From: Streptomyces sp. B93
GTDB taxonomy: Bacteria > Actinomycetota > Actinomycetes > Streptomycetales > Streptomycetaceae
NCBI RefSeq assembly: GCF_018070565.1
Contig: NZ_JAGPXL010000014.1
Coordinates: 124,001 to 188,000, forward strand
DNA length: 64,000 bases
Direction: 5' to 3'
Position 1 is the first letter of the stretch. The number at the start of each line of letters is the position of its first letter. Below the pieces are notes generated by a model that saw nothing but the letters and a program-made list of their open reading frames with translations, searched no databases and was not told where the DNA came from. The position numbers and the translations under genes were made by a program. Of the stretch, positions 33,971-42,233 are shown one piece after another.

Positions 33971-35322
33971 CCCGCGACCACCCTCTCCGCACGGCGTCCG
34001 GCGTCCCGGGGCACCACGTCCCCCGCGTCGCCCGGCCCCCGCGCCCCCACCAGCGCCCACCACGCCGCCAGCCCGAAGGCCAGCGCCGTCAGCACGGTCG
34101 AGGGGCCGCCGATGTCGGCGTAGGCGAAGTCGGTGAGCTGCCAGACCAGCAGACCGCAGGCGACCAGGGCGCAGTCGAGGCCGGTGCGGCCGGGGCCGGA
34201 CCGGCGGGACCGGGCCAGCCCGCGCACCGCGCACACCAGCAGCGCCAGCCAGCTCCCGGCGAGCGCGACCAGACCGATCAGCCCCTGCTCGCTCAGCACC
34301 AGCAGGTACATGTTGTGCGGCGACAGCAGCGGCTGCCGCCGGAAGGCCGCGCCCGCCCCCTCGGTGTCACTGCCGGAGGACAGGGCGAGGGAGGCGTGTG
34401 CGTCCCGGTGCTCGGGGAAGCCCTTCAGACCGACACCGGTCAGCGGCCGCTCGCGCCACATACCGGCCGCCGCGGTCCACAGCGCGTACCGGTCGGTCAC
34501 CGACTGGTCGGGCGCGCCGGTCACCCGGGTGATGCTGGCGACCCGCTCCTGGAGCAGCGCCGAACCCACCCCGAAGCCGCCGACCAGCAGCACACCCACC
34601 GCGGCGGCCACGGCGCCCACCGCCAGCGCCCGCCGCACCCCGGCCAGCGCCAGCTGCACCGCGCAGGTCACGGCCGTCGCGATCCACGCGCCCCGGCTGA
34701 AGGACAGCGCCAGCGGCAGCAGCAGCACCGCCGCGCACCCGGCGGCCACCGCCCGCTGCCGCACCGGCCCGCGCCCCAGCGCCAGCCCGAGCGCACAGAC
34801 CAGCCCCACCGACACCGCACCGGCCATCCCCATGACGTCCTGCGGCCCGAAGGTGCCGACGGCCCGGATCGGCTGCCCCTGGTACGAGGCGCCGGTCCCG
34901 GTCACGTACTGGTGGACGCCGACCGCGCCCTGCCACACCGCGAGCCCGACGAACGCCCAGGCCAGCAGCCGTGCGTCGCGCCGGTCGCGGATCAGCAGCA
35001 GCACGGCCGCCGGGACCAGCACGAAGACCTGCGCGTAGCGGGCCAGCCCGGTGAACCCGGCCGTGGGCGAGAGCGCCCCCGCCGCGGCCACCGCCAGCCC
35101 CACCAGCGGCAGCCCCAGCACCACCGCCGCCGTCCGGGACAGCGGGCGCCGCCGCTGCCGCAGCAGCCGCAGCGCGCACCAGCCCACCAGCAGCGCGGAG
35201 GCCAGGTCCGCCGGGGTCGCGCCGCCGTCGGCGCCACCGGACGGCAGCGGCAGCCCGAGCAGCGCGACGACGGCCACCACGGGGAGGACCGGCGACACCC
35301 CGCGGGCGGTGGGCAGGCTCAT
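33967..35322 (-). CDS. O-antigen ligase/polymerase-like membrane protein
   Basis: A 451-residue protein with about 11 hydrophobic segments and one large extracytoplasmic loop (about residues 255-330) containing RYALWTAAAGMWRERPLTG and SPHNMYLLVLSEQG, which are the O-antigen ligase (WaaL/Wzy) signatures, including the conserved His after Pro. In a Gram-positive cluster without lipopolysaccharide it most likely polymerises repeat units or attaches polymer to the wall. The ATG at 35322 lies 6 bases after the stop of the sugar phosphotransferase gene. Confidence 0.9.
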   Translation of the reverse strand: MSLPTARGVSPVLPVVAVVALLGLPLPSGGADGGATPADLASALLVGWCALRLLRQRRRPLSRTAAVVLGLPLVGLAVAAAGALSPTAGFTGLARYAQVFVLVPAAVLLLIRDRRDARLLAWAFVGLAVWQGAVGVHQYVTGTGASYQGQPIRAVGTFGPQDVMGMAGAVSVGLVCALGLALGRGPVRQRAVAAGCAAVLLLPLALSFSRGAWIATAVTCAVQLALAGVRRALAVGAVAAAVGVLLVGGFGVGSALLQERVASITRVTGAPDQSVTDRYALWTAAAGMWRERPLTGVGLKGFPEHRDAHASLALSSGSDTEGAGAAFRRQPLLSPHNMYLLVLSEQGLIGLVALAGSWLALLVCAVRGLARSRRSGPGRTGLDCALVACGLLVWQLTDFAYADIGGPSTVLTALAFGLAAWWALVGARGPGDAGDVVPRDAGRRAERVVAG

Positions 35323-35328
35323 CCGCGC

Positions 35329-36744
35329 TCAGCTCCCCGTCGGCCGCAGCAGCGCGGCGGCGGTGCGCAGCAGGATGCACACGTCCTGCCACAGCGACCA
35401 GTTGTCGATGTACGCGTTGTCGAAGCGGGCCCGGTCCTCGATGGAGGTGTCGCCGCGCAACCCGTTCACCTGCGCGAGACCGGTGATGCCGGTCGGCATC
35501 CGGTGCCGGGCCGCGTAACCGGGGTGGGCCTGGCTGAACCGCTCGACGAAGAAGGGGCGTTCGGGGCGCGGGCCGACCAGGCTCATGTCGCCGCGGAAGA
35601 CGTTCCACAGCTGGAGCAGCTCGTCCAGCGAGGTGCGCCGCAGGAAGCGGCAGAACCAGGGCATGTCCTGCTGGTTCGCCACGCTCCACCGGGTGGCCGC
35701 CTCATGGGCGTCGACGGGACGGTGGGTGCGGAACTTCAGCAGCGTGAACGGTCTGCCGTCCTCGCCGATGCGCTCCTGCCGGAACACCACCCCCGGGCCG
35801 CCGGTCAGCCGCAGCACCGCCGCGCACGCCAGCAGCAGCGGACCCGCCACCACCAGCAGCAGCCCGGACACGGTCACGTCCAGGGCCCGCTTGCCGGGGC
35901 CGCCGCGCCGCCCGGGCACCAGCTCCAGCCTGCGGCAGCCGAACCCGGCGAGCCGCTCGGGCGCCCGGTACGACGGCGAGTCGGCGTCCACCTCCCACAC
36001 CGCGCACCCCGACTCGGCGAGCGCCCGCAGCAGCGCGGCCCGCTCCGAGCGTACGGAGGGGTGCACGGCCAGCACGTCCCGCACCCCGTTCTGGATCAGC
36101 GCCCGCTGGACCTCCGCCCCGGTGCTCAGCACCGGCAACTGCTCGGTGCCGTCCGGGTCGTCGGCGACGATCCCCACCGGCCGCACCCCGCACGCCGGGT
36201 GGCGCAGCACCGCCGCGGCCACCCGGCCCGCGGTCGCCGCGGGGCCCACGACGAGCGCGGCGCGCGGCTGCCGCAGCAGCGTCGCACGACGCCGCCCGTG
36301 CACCAGCGCCCGTCCGGCGCAGTCCACCACCGCGTGCAGCAGGAACCCGGTGGCCAGGGCGTGCGCGGACAGGGTGTGCTGCGGGACGTACGCCGCCACC
36401 AGCGCGGCCAGCGCCAGCCACACCACCGCGATCCGCCCGCACACCGAGGGCAGTTCGTCCAGCACGCCCTGCGTGCGGCGCGGCGGCCGGTGCGGACGCA
36501 GCAGCATCGCCCCGGTGACCAGCAGCGCCCCGAGCAGCGGCCGCCGCCCGGCGAGCGTGACGGCACCCGGCAGGGCGGCGGCGAGATCGACCAGGAGCAG
36601 CGGCACCGGGGAGGCGGAGCGGGCCGTGGGCCGCCGCGCCGGGTACCGGAAGCCCGGCACCCGCGGGAACCCACCGGGCCCGTGCCCCCGCTGCTGGACG
36701 CTGGGGGACGGGACGGTGCCCGCCGCAGTGCTTTCCGCAGTCAC
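35329..36744 (-). CDS. Polyprenyl glycosylphosphotransferase (initiating sugar transferase)
   Basis: A 471-residue PHPT-type enzyme that starts repeat-unit synthesis by moving a sugar-1-phosphate onto undecaprenyl phosphate. The N-terminal half has several membrane segments and a CoA-binding-like domain (ALVVGPAATAGRVAAAVLRH). The C-terminal catalytic domain has GKRALDVTVSGLLLVVAGPLLL, VVFRQERIGEDGRPFTLLKFRT, RRTSLDELLQLWNVFRGDMS and LVGPRPERP, the WcaJ/WbaP signatures. The GTG at 36744 overlaps the previous gene's stop (GTGA). The sugar cannot be told from sequence. Confidence 0.93.
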   Translation of the reverse strand: MTAESTAAGTVPSPSVQQRGHGPGGFPRVPGFRYPARRPTARSASPVPLLLVDLAAALPGAVTLAGRRPLLGALLVTGAMLLRPHRPPRRTQGVLDELPSVCGRIAVVWLALAALVAAYVPQHTLSAHALATGFLLHAVVDCAGRALVHGRRRATLLRQPRAALVVGPAATAGRVAAAVLRHPACGVRPVGIVADDPDGTEQLPVLSTGAEVQRALIQNGVRDVLAVHPSVRSERAALLRALAESGCAVWEVDADSPSYRAPERLAGFGCRRLELVPGRRGGPGKRALDVTVSGLLLVVAGPLLLACAAVLRLTGGPGVVFRQERIGEDGRPFTLLKFRTHRPVDAHEAATRWSVANQQDMPWFCRFLRRTSLDELLQLWNVFRGDMSLVGPRPERPFFVERFSQAHPGYAARHRMPTGITGLAQVNGLRGDTSIEDRARFDNAYIDNWSLWQDVCILLRTAAALLRPTGS

Positions 36745-38078
36745 GAGTGGATCGACTCCCTGTACTCGTCGGACTCGTCGGACTCGCCACACGCACCGGA
36801 CGGGCCGGGGAGGCCTGACTCACCGCGGTCGTGGCGCTCGTCGTACTCGTCGTGCCGGCCGTGCCTGCCGCGCCCGTGTGGCTCGTCGTACGCGCTGGAC
36901 TCGCCGCGCCCGCCCCGCCGACCCCGACCGTCCCGGTCCGTCCCACCCGCGGGTCGTCCGCCGAGGACCTCCCGGTACACCCGGGCGATCGCCTCGGCCG
37001 TGTGCCGTACGTCGTGTGCGGAGCGGACGTGGTGGTGTCCCGCCGTGCCGAGCGCCGCTCGCCGGGCGGGGTCGCCGAGGAGCGCGGTGATCGCGCGGGC
37101 CAGTGCCGTGGGGTCGGCCGGGGGGACCAGGCAGTCGGCGGCGGCAGACGGGGGCAGGCACTCGCGGGCGCCGCCCACGTCCGTCGCCACCACGGGCCGC
37201 CCGCACGCCATGGCCTCCAGCGGGGCCAGCGCCATGCCCTCCCAGCGGGACGGCAGGACGACCAGATCGGCGGCCCGGTACCAGGGCACCGGATCGGTGA
37301 CGGCCCCGGCGAACAGCACCGACCCCGGCGCCCGCACCCGCAGCCGCTCCCCGTCCGGCCCGTCGCCGACGAACACCAGCCGCGCCGCGGGCAGCCGCCG
37401 TGCGACCGCGTCCCACGCCGTCAGCAGCACGTCCTGCCCCTTCTGCGGACACAGCCGCCCCACGCACACCACCAGCGGGGCCCGCGCGTCGAGCGCGGGG
37501 AGGAGCCGCTGTCGTACCGCCTCGGCGGGTGCCGGGCGGAAACGGTCCAGGTCGACGCCGTTGGGTACGACGGCCCAGACGCCCCGGACCCCGGCCCGTG
37601 CCCCCGCCGCACGTTCCGCCTCGCTGACACAGACCACCCGGTGCGCCCAACGCGCCCCGAACCGCTCCCACCCGACCGCCAGCGCCGCGGTCGCCCCACC
37701 GACCGCCTCGAACGACCAGGCGTGCGGCTGGAACACCGTCGGCACCCGCCCCCGCACCGCCAGCCGCCCGGCCAGCCCGGCCTTCGCGCTGTGCGCGTGC
37801 ACCAGGTCCGGCCGTACGGCGTCCACGAGCCGCGCGAGCCGCCGTACCTCACCGGCGAGCGACACCCCCGGCGCCCGCGTCGCCTCCCAGCGCCGCACGT
37901 CCGCGCCCGAGGCACGGACCTGGCGGGCGAGGTCGCTGTCGGGGCAGCCGACCGTGACCCGCCAGCCCGCGGCGAGCTGGGCCCGCGTCAGATCGGCGAC
38001 GACCTTCGCGACCCCGCCGTGGACGGGCTGGGTGAGATGCAGGACCCGTGGCGGAGGGTCGGTGGCTGACTGGTGCAT
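36741..38078 (-). CDS. Glycosyltransferase family 4 with a charged C-terminal tail
   Basis: A 445-residue GT-B enzyme with acceptor loop HLTQPVHGGVAKVVADL, LVHAHSAKAGLAGRLAVRG, donor site VVPNGVDLDRFRP, VCVGRLCPQKGQDVLL and the EX7E motif SRWEGMALAPLEAMACG. The catalytic core ends near residue 375. The last 65 residues are a low-complexity Arg/Gly/His then Asp/Glu/Ser tail (HDEYDERHDRGESG...), unusual for the family and probably disordered. It starts at ATG 38078, 50 bases after the DUF3344 gene, and is coupled to the sugar phosphotransferase by GTGA, so it may perform the second step of repeat-unit assembly. Confidence 0.9.
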   Translation of the reverse strand: MHQSATDPPPRVLHLTQPVHGGVAKVVADLTRAQLAAGWRVTVGCPDSDLARQVRASGADVRRWEATRAPGVSLAGEVRRLARLVDAVRPDLVHAHSAKAGLAGRLAVRGRVPTVFQPHAWSFEAVGGATAALAVGWERFGARWAHRVVCVSEAERAAGARAGVRGVWAVVPNGVDLDRFRPAPAEAVRQRLLPALDARAPLVVCVGRLCPQKGQDVLLTAWDAVARRLPAARLVFVGDGPDGERLRVRAPGSVLFAGAVTDPVPWYRAADLVVLPSRWEGMALAPLEAMACGRPVVATDVGGARECLPPSAAADCLVPPADPTALARAITALLGDPARRAALGTAGHHHVRSAHDVRHTAEAIARVYREVLGGRPAGGTDRDGRGRRGGRGESSAYDEPHGRGRHGRHDEYDERHDRGESGLPGPSGACGESDESDEYRESIHS

Positions 38079-38128
38079 GCGCGGGCTCTCTCGTTCACGG
38101 GGTGCGCGGGACGGACGGTGCGGCGCCC

Positions 38129-39172
38129 TCAGTCGTGGGCGTCGACGGCGGTGAAGAGCACCCCGGCCCAGGCCGCGTCCCGCTCGGACGCGAGCCGGAC
38201 GCCCCGCTGGTCACCGCCGCGCCGCGGCACCGCACCGAGGCCGAACACGTCCGAGTCGTAGCCGAGCGTGTGCGGGTACGACGGCACGCGCTCGGACCTG
38301 GGCCCGCTGATGGTCGAGTTGAGGACGTCGTCGCGGGGGTTGGCGGCGTCGGAGAGCGCCGTGCCGGAGACGGTGAGCGAGTCGCCGGTGCGTCCGCGGT
38401 CGCCGTTGTAGGCGACGAGTCCGGCGTAGCCGCCCGCGCCCTTCGGCAGCCGCGGGCCGGCCAGCCGGACCTCCCGCCGCCCGTCCAGCGCCTCGAAGCC
38501 GTCCCACACCGACAGCCGCCGCAACGGCTCGGCCGGGTCCTCGTACGCCACGACCAGCGTCCAGCCGCCCCAGGCGCCCGCCGCCGACCTGCCCATCGCC
38601 ACGTTCACCTGGGCCACGGTCCACAGTCCCGACCCGCTGTCCCGCACCAGCTTCGTGACGTCCGCCGAGGCCTGGAAGGCGTCCGCGCCGTGCGCCACCC
38701 GGTGTCCCACGACGGTGTCCGCCAGGACCTCCTTGTAGGCGCCGCCCGGCTCGGCGATCAGCACCCGCCCGTTGTCCTTCGGCGGCTTCTGCTCACCGAC
38801 GCGCAGGTTGCCGCCCCAGTACAGCCGGGCGAAGGTCACCCGGGCGCCCGCGGGCAGCCGGACCTCGGCGCGGGAGGAGTTGTAGGTGTTGGGGTCGCGG
38901 TCGACGTCGACGTAGAACATGTCGAAGTCACCGTTGGCGGCCGTCGTGCCCCGTCGTACGGACGCGCACGAGGGCGACGTCGTACGGCAGCTGATGGAGG
39001 TGTTGGCGGCGCGGACGATGCCGCCGTGCTGTGTCGCCCGGTACCGCTCGGCGAAGGGCAGCCGTTCCGCCTCGGCCGCGGCCGCCGGGGCCGAGGCGGA
39101 GGTCCAGAACGTGGCGAGGGCGAGCATGCCGACCGTCGCACGGCGCAGCAGTGGACCCGGGGAATTGCGCAT
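38129..39172 (-). CDS. Secreted DUF3344-type protein
   Basis: A 347-residue secreted protein. The ATG at 39172 gives MRNSPGPLLRRATVGMLALA..., a signal peptide with an Ala-rich cleavage region (APAAAAEA); the longer reading from a TTG at 39241 is unlikely. The mature part matches DUF3344-like proteins: VTFARLYWGGNLRVGEQ, FQASADVTKLVRDSGSGLWTVAQV, and GAWGGWTLVVAYEDPAEPLRRLSVWDG. These have a beta-sandwich look and are often cell-surface or adhesin-related. It is 50 bases upstream of the exopolysaccharide genes on the same strand and is probably the operon's first gene. Its function is unknown. Confidence 0.8.
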   Translation of the reverse strand: MRNSPGPLLRRATVGMLALATFWTSASAPAAAAEAERLPFAERYRATQHGGIVRAANTSISCRTTSPSCASVRRGTTAANGDFDMFYVDVDRDPNTYNSSRAEVRLPAGARVTFARLYWGGNLRVGEQKPPKDNGRVLIAEPGGAYKEVLADTVVGHRVAHGADAFQASADVTKLVRDSGSGLWTVAQVNVAMGRSAAGAWGGWTLVVAYEDPAEPLRRLSVWDGFEALDGRREVRLAGPRLPKGAGGYAGLVAYNGDRGRTGDSLTVSGTALSDAANPRDDVLNSTISGPRSERVPSYPHTLGYDSDVFGLGAVPRRGGDQRGVRLASERDAAWAGVLFTAVDAHD

Positions 39173-39332
39173 GACCGGCAGTGCCCTTTCGGAAAGCGAC
39201 AGTGCGATTTGCGTGCTATAGGGGCGTCGGACGGTCCGCAACTCTAGCCGCTATGCGGATTAATGCGTTGAATTCGGGCAAGTGTGTCGGAATGGTGAAG
39301 CCGGGCCTTCTGCCGGATCACTCCTTTGGCGG

Positions 39333-39360
39333 CACAACTCCCGCGCGTCTCACGCGTTGA
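39333..39360 (+). promoter_or_regulatory. sigma-BldN-like promoter of chpF
   Basis: CACAAC-(16)-CGTTGA matches the described sigma-BldN consensus at 4/6 and 6/6 positions, ending 57 bases before the chpF ATG. Confidence 0.65.
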
Positions 39361-39397
39361 CACAACGCCGGGCATCCCGCCCGGATGTTTGTGTCAA
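39357..39397 (+). promoter_or_regulatory. Inverted repeat in the chpF promoter/leader
   Basis: TTGACACAAC (39357-39366) is mirrored by TTTGTGTCAA (39388-39397) around an inner GC-rich hairpin (CCGGGC / GCCCGG). The left arm overlaps the -10 element. It could be an operator for a dimeric regulator or an RNA leader structure. Confidence 0.55.
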
Positions 39398-39417
39398 TCC
39401 CAAGGAGCACCTCTTCC

Positions 39418-39657
39418 ATGTCGCGTATCGCGAAGGGCCTGGCCCTGACCTCCGTCGCCGCTGCCGCCGTGGCCGGCACCGCCGGTGTGGCCACCGCCGA
39501 CAGCGGCGCCCAGGCCGCCGCCGCCCACTCGCCGGGCGTGCTGTCGGGCAACGTCCTCCAGGTTCCGGTTCACGTTCCGGTCAACGTCTGCGGCAACACG
39601 GTCAACATCATCGGTCTGCTGAACCCGGCGTTCGGCAACGAGTGCGTCAACGACTGA
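39418..39657 (+). CDS. chpF: Short chaplin
   Basis: A 79-residue secreted chaplin with signal peptide MSRIAKGLALTSVAAAAVAG ending at ATA, then one chaplin domain: AHSPGVLSGNVLQVPVHVP, NVCGNTVNIIGLLNPAFGN, ECVND. Two cysteines can form the intramolecular disulfide of short chaplins. The ATG at 39418 has AAGGAG ten bases upstream. The gene is monocistronic between a BldN-like promoter and a terminator hairpin. The name follows the remembered order chpF - melC - chpG in S. coelicolor. Confidence 0.93.
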   Translation: MSRIAKGLALTSVAAAAVAGTAGVATADSGAQAAAAHSPGVLSGNVLQVPVHVPVNVCGNTVNIIGLLNPAFGNECVND

Positions 39658-39677
39658 CGTCGAGCCGCCTTGCTCTG

Positions 39678-39711
39678 ACCGGCCGCTCTCCCGCACGGGA
39701 GGGCGGCCGGT
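39678..39711 (+). terminator. Terminator after chpF
   Basis: ACCGGCCGC-T-CTCCCG / CGGGAG-G-GCGGCCGGT forms a long stem with a two-base loop (39678-39711), followed by TTCACT. Confidence 0.8.
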
Positions 39712-39808
39712 TCACTGTGCTCCGAACGGGCGGCTGCGGTTGCGGCCGTGGGGGGCCGATTTCACGGTGGGACGCACACCCCCCTCCGCACCACCGGAAG
39801 GAAGTCCC

Positions 39809-40354
39809 ATGCGTGAACTGCCCATACGGCGTCTCGCGTCCACCGCCCTGTTCGCCGCCCTCCTCCTCGGCGTCGCAGGGCCGTCCGCCCTCGCGGCCGA
39901 CGGTGACCCGGCCACCCGGGAACACGGCGCCGCGGCGTCCCGGGCGCCCGTCCCCGGGGCGGACACGCTCCTCGGCCAGAGCGGGAACCTCGCCGACCTC
40001 GGTACCGTCCTCACCCCGGCGACCGGCCTGCTCACCGCCGTGGCCAAGGCCGACGACGGCCAGCTCACCGCCGAACAGGCCACCGAACTGGGCGAGGCCG
40101 TCAAGGAGGCCATCACGGGCATCACCGGGGTCGGGTCACCTGCCTCCTCGGCGACCCCGTCCCCCCAGACCCTCCCGGCCGAGGCGGAGCCCGCCGCCGA
40201 CCCCAGGACCGATGTCCTCGACGCGCTCCGGCTCCTCCTCGACGACCTGCTCGCGGTGATCACCTCCGGCGACGCCGCCAAGGTCGGTCCCGCCGCCCAG
40301 TCGATGGTGACCGGCCTCGCCGACCTCCTCACCGTGACCCGGGAGGGCCTGTGA
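39809..40354 (+). CDS. Secreted protein of unknown function
   Basis: A 181-residue protein with signal peptide MRELPIRRLASTALFAALLL ending at ALAA. The mature part is Ala/Thr/Asp-rich and probably helical, with LLGQSGNLADLGTVLTPATG and AVAKADDGQLTAEQATELGEA, and a later helical stretch DALRLLLDDLLAVITSGDAAK. No known domain is recognised. The ATG at 39809 has GGAAGGAAGTCCC upstream. It sits between chaplin and tyrosinase genes with other small secreted proteins, so a surface role is plausible but unproven. Confidence 0.72.
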   Translation: MRELPIRRLASTALFAALLLGVAGPSALAADGDPATREHGAAASRAPVPGADTLLGQSGNLADLGTVLTPATGLLTAVAKADDGQLTAEQATELGEAVKEAITGITGVGSPASSATPSPQTLPAEAEPAADPRTDVLDALRLLLDDLLAVITSGDAAKVGPAAQSMVTGLADLLTVTREGL

Positions 40355-40519
40355 GGGCGCCGGATCATATGAGGATGCGAAACGCCGATGAGCGGCCCCC
40401 GTCGTTCGGGTGGGCCGCATAAACACCCCGCAGCCGGGGTTTCCGGGCCGTTCGGGGCTCGTTAGGCACGGCGCCACCCTTCCCCTCCGGCGACACCGGT
40501 CGCCGAAGAAAGGAACACG

Positions 40520-40801
40520 ATGAAGTCCCTGAAGGCCGCCGCTGTCGTTGCCGGGTCCATGGCCCTCGCCGGTGCCGCCGCGCCCGCGTTCGCCTACGAC
40601 ACCGCCGACCTCACGCCCACCAGCCTCAACGGCGCCGTGAACACCCTCACCAAGGGCCCCATCGACCCGATGCCGCTCCAGCACCAGTCCCACGCGCTCG
40701 ACACCGAGAACAAGGACTCCGTGCTCAGCACCGTGAAGGACGCGACCCGCTCGCTGAACTCCCGCGACGGCCTGCTCGGCGGCCTCCCGCTGAACCGCTG
40801 A
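40520..40801 (+). CDS. Small secreted protein of unknown function
   Basis: A 93-residue protein with signal peptide MKSLKAAAVVAGSMALAGA ending at AFA, leaving a mature peptide of about 67 residues with no cysteine. Its signal peptide strongly resembles those of the chaplins and rodlins nearby, but no chaplin motif follows: the mature part begins YDTADLTPTSLNGAVNTLT and ends DGLLGGLPLNR. The ATG at 40520 has GAAAGGAACACG upstream, and a strong terminator follows. It may be an uncharacterised surface component. Confidence 0.75.
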   Translation: MKSLKAAAVVAGSMALAGAAAPAFAYDTADLTPTSLNGAVNTLTKGPIDPMPLQHQSHALDTENKDSVLSTVKDATRSLNSRDGLLGGLPLNR

Positions 40802-40838
40802 CCGGCGCCGCCCCCCGCCGGGCGGCACCCGGCGACCA

Positions 40839-40890
40839 GGGCCGGTCCCCGCCCCCGTCCCCCTGACGGACGGAGCGCGGGGACCGGCCC
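40839..40890 (+). terminator. Terminator after the small secreted protein gene
   Basis: A perfect 14-bp stem, GGGCCGGTCCCCGC (40839-40852) with its complement (40877-40890), and a 24-base loop. Confidence 0.75.
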
Positions 40891-40989
40891 TTCGCGTCGT
40901 CCCTCGATCGGGTGGCGGCGCCGAGTGCGCTCCGCCACCCGGGTGACAAGCCCGCCGACCCCCACCGCCTCGTGGATAAGGTCCCGCGG

Positions 40990-41490
40990 GTGACCACAAC
41001 TCCCCCCGAAACCCGGCCCCTTCCCACCTCCGACCTCGGCACGCTCGTCATGATGGCGTGGAGCGGCGAGGCCGCCGACGGCAAGGACATGCCCTACCTC
41101 CTCGCCTGCACCCTCGGCGACGCCGCGGACGGGCCCGAGGCCGCGACCGCCGCCGTCGAGAAGATGCTCACCGACGCCGGCCTGCCCGTCGGCGGAGAAC
41201 TCGTCGACGGCCATCTGAAGCCGAGCCTGCCGGCCAGCCTGCTGGTCGTGGCGGGCCAGGCCGTCGTCACCATGCCCCGCCTCAGCGCCCAGTGCACGGT
41301 CGGCGACGAGTGGCTGACGGCGGTCGCCGAGCGCGGCTACGCCTACCTCCTCTTCACCACCCTGCCCTGGCCCGGCGAGAGGCCCGGCGCCACCGTCGGC
41401 CACGAGGAGTTCAGCGAGTTCGTGACGGCCGACGCGACCCTGAAGGCCGCCGCGCACATCGTCCTCCCGGCCCGCAGCCTGCGCGGCTGA
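40990..41490 (+). CDS. DUF5949-like cytoplasmic protein
   Basis: A 166-residue soluble protein resembling the Streptomyces DUF5949 family: LPTSDLGTLVMMAWSGE, DMPYLLACTLGD, PSLPASLLVVAGQAVVTMPRL. No catalytic motif or signal peptide is visible. The GTG at 40990 is chosen since homologues begin close to TTTPPETRPL; an upstream in-frame ATG at 40912 would add a poorly conserved extension. Its stop overlaps the start of the VKOR gene (TGATG), so the two are coupled. Its role is unknown. Confidence 0.72.
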   Translation: MTTTPPETRPLPTSDLGTLVMMAWSGEAADGKDMPYLLACTLGDAADGPEAATAAVEKMLTDAGLPVGGELVDGHLKPSLPASLLVVAGQAVVTMPRLSAQCTVGDEWLTAVAERGYAYLLFTTLPWPGERPGATVGHEEFSEFVTADATLKAAAHIVLPARSLRG

Positions 41491-42107
41491 TGGCCCGGAC
41501 CGGGGTGCGGCACGCCCGCCCCGCGGTACGGGCGGCGGGCGCGGGCCGTGGCCTCGCCGTGCTGCTGGTGCTGACCGGCGCCGCCGGGCTCGTGGCCTCC
41601 TGGGTCATCACCCTCGACAAGTTCAAGCTGCTGGAGGACCCCGACTTCACCCCGGGGTGCAGCCTCAACCCGGTGGTCTCCTGCGGCAGCGTCATGACCA
41701 GCGACCAGGCGGAGGCCTTCGGGTTCCCCAACCCGATGCTGGGCCTGGTCACCTACGCCGTCGTCATCGGCGTCGGCGTGAGCCTGCTGGCCGGGGCCGT
41801 CTTCCCGCGCTGGTACTGGCTCACCTTCGACGCGGGCTGTCTGTTCGGCGTCGGGTTCGTCTCCTGGCTCCAGTTCGAGTCGCTGTACCGGATCAACGCG
41901 CTGTGCCTGTGGTGCTGTCTGGCGTGGGCGGCGACGATCCTGCTCTTCTGGTACGTGACCGCGCACGCCGTGCGGAACGCGTTCCTGCCCGCGCCGCGGT
42001 GGCTGAAGGCGTTCCTCGCCGAGTTCACCTGGGTGGTGCCGGTGGTGCACCTGGGAGTCGTCGGGATGCTGATCCTGACCCGCTGGTGGGACTTCTGGAC
42101 GAGCTGA
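41490..42107 (+). CDS. Vitamin K epoxide reductase (VKOR) family membrane protein
   Basis: A 205-residue four- to five-segment membrane protein. VKOR proteins reoxidise a partner thiol oxidase by reducing quinone, supporting disulfide formation outside the cell. The cysteine pair in PGCSLNPVVSCGSV and the active-site CXXC in NALCLWCCLAW are both present, with the conserved Ser in between (SDQAEAFGFPNPMLGL). No fused thioredoxin domain is present, so a separate DsbA-like partner is needed. The ATG at 41490 overlaps the preceding stop. Nearby chaplins and rodlins contain paired cysteines and are plausible indirect substrates. Confidence 0.9.
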   Translation: MARTGVRHARPAVRAAGAGRGLAVLLVLTGAAGLVASWVITLDKFKLLEDPDFTPGCSLNPVVSCGSVMTSDQAEAFGFPNPMLGLVTYAVVIGVGVSLLAGAVFPRWYWLTFDAGCLFGVGFVSWLQFESLYRINALCLWCCLAWAATILLFWYVTAHAVRNAFLPAPRWLKAFLAEFTWVVPVVHLGVVGMLILTRWWDFWTS

Positions 42108-42233
42108 CCACCGTATTACTGCCATTACTGCGACTACTGCGGCAGCCGGGGGATTCTCGTGCTGGTGCTCTTGCCCGGCTCGTTACTGGTACGCACGCAC
42201 AGCCTCCCGACTTCGGAAAGGGACCGCACCTTC

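Noticed and set aside
33880..38154. 1424-codon open frame on the plus strand
   Set aside because: Antisense to the exopolysaccharide operon; the product is Arg/Gln/Pro low complexity.
39173..39241. Longer N-terminus of the DUF3344 protein from a TTG
   Set aside because: It would place an unlikely extension before a normal signal peptide that starts at ATG 39172.
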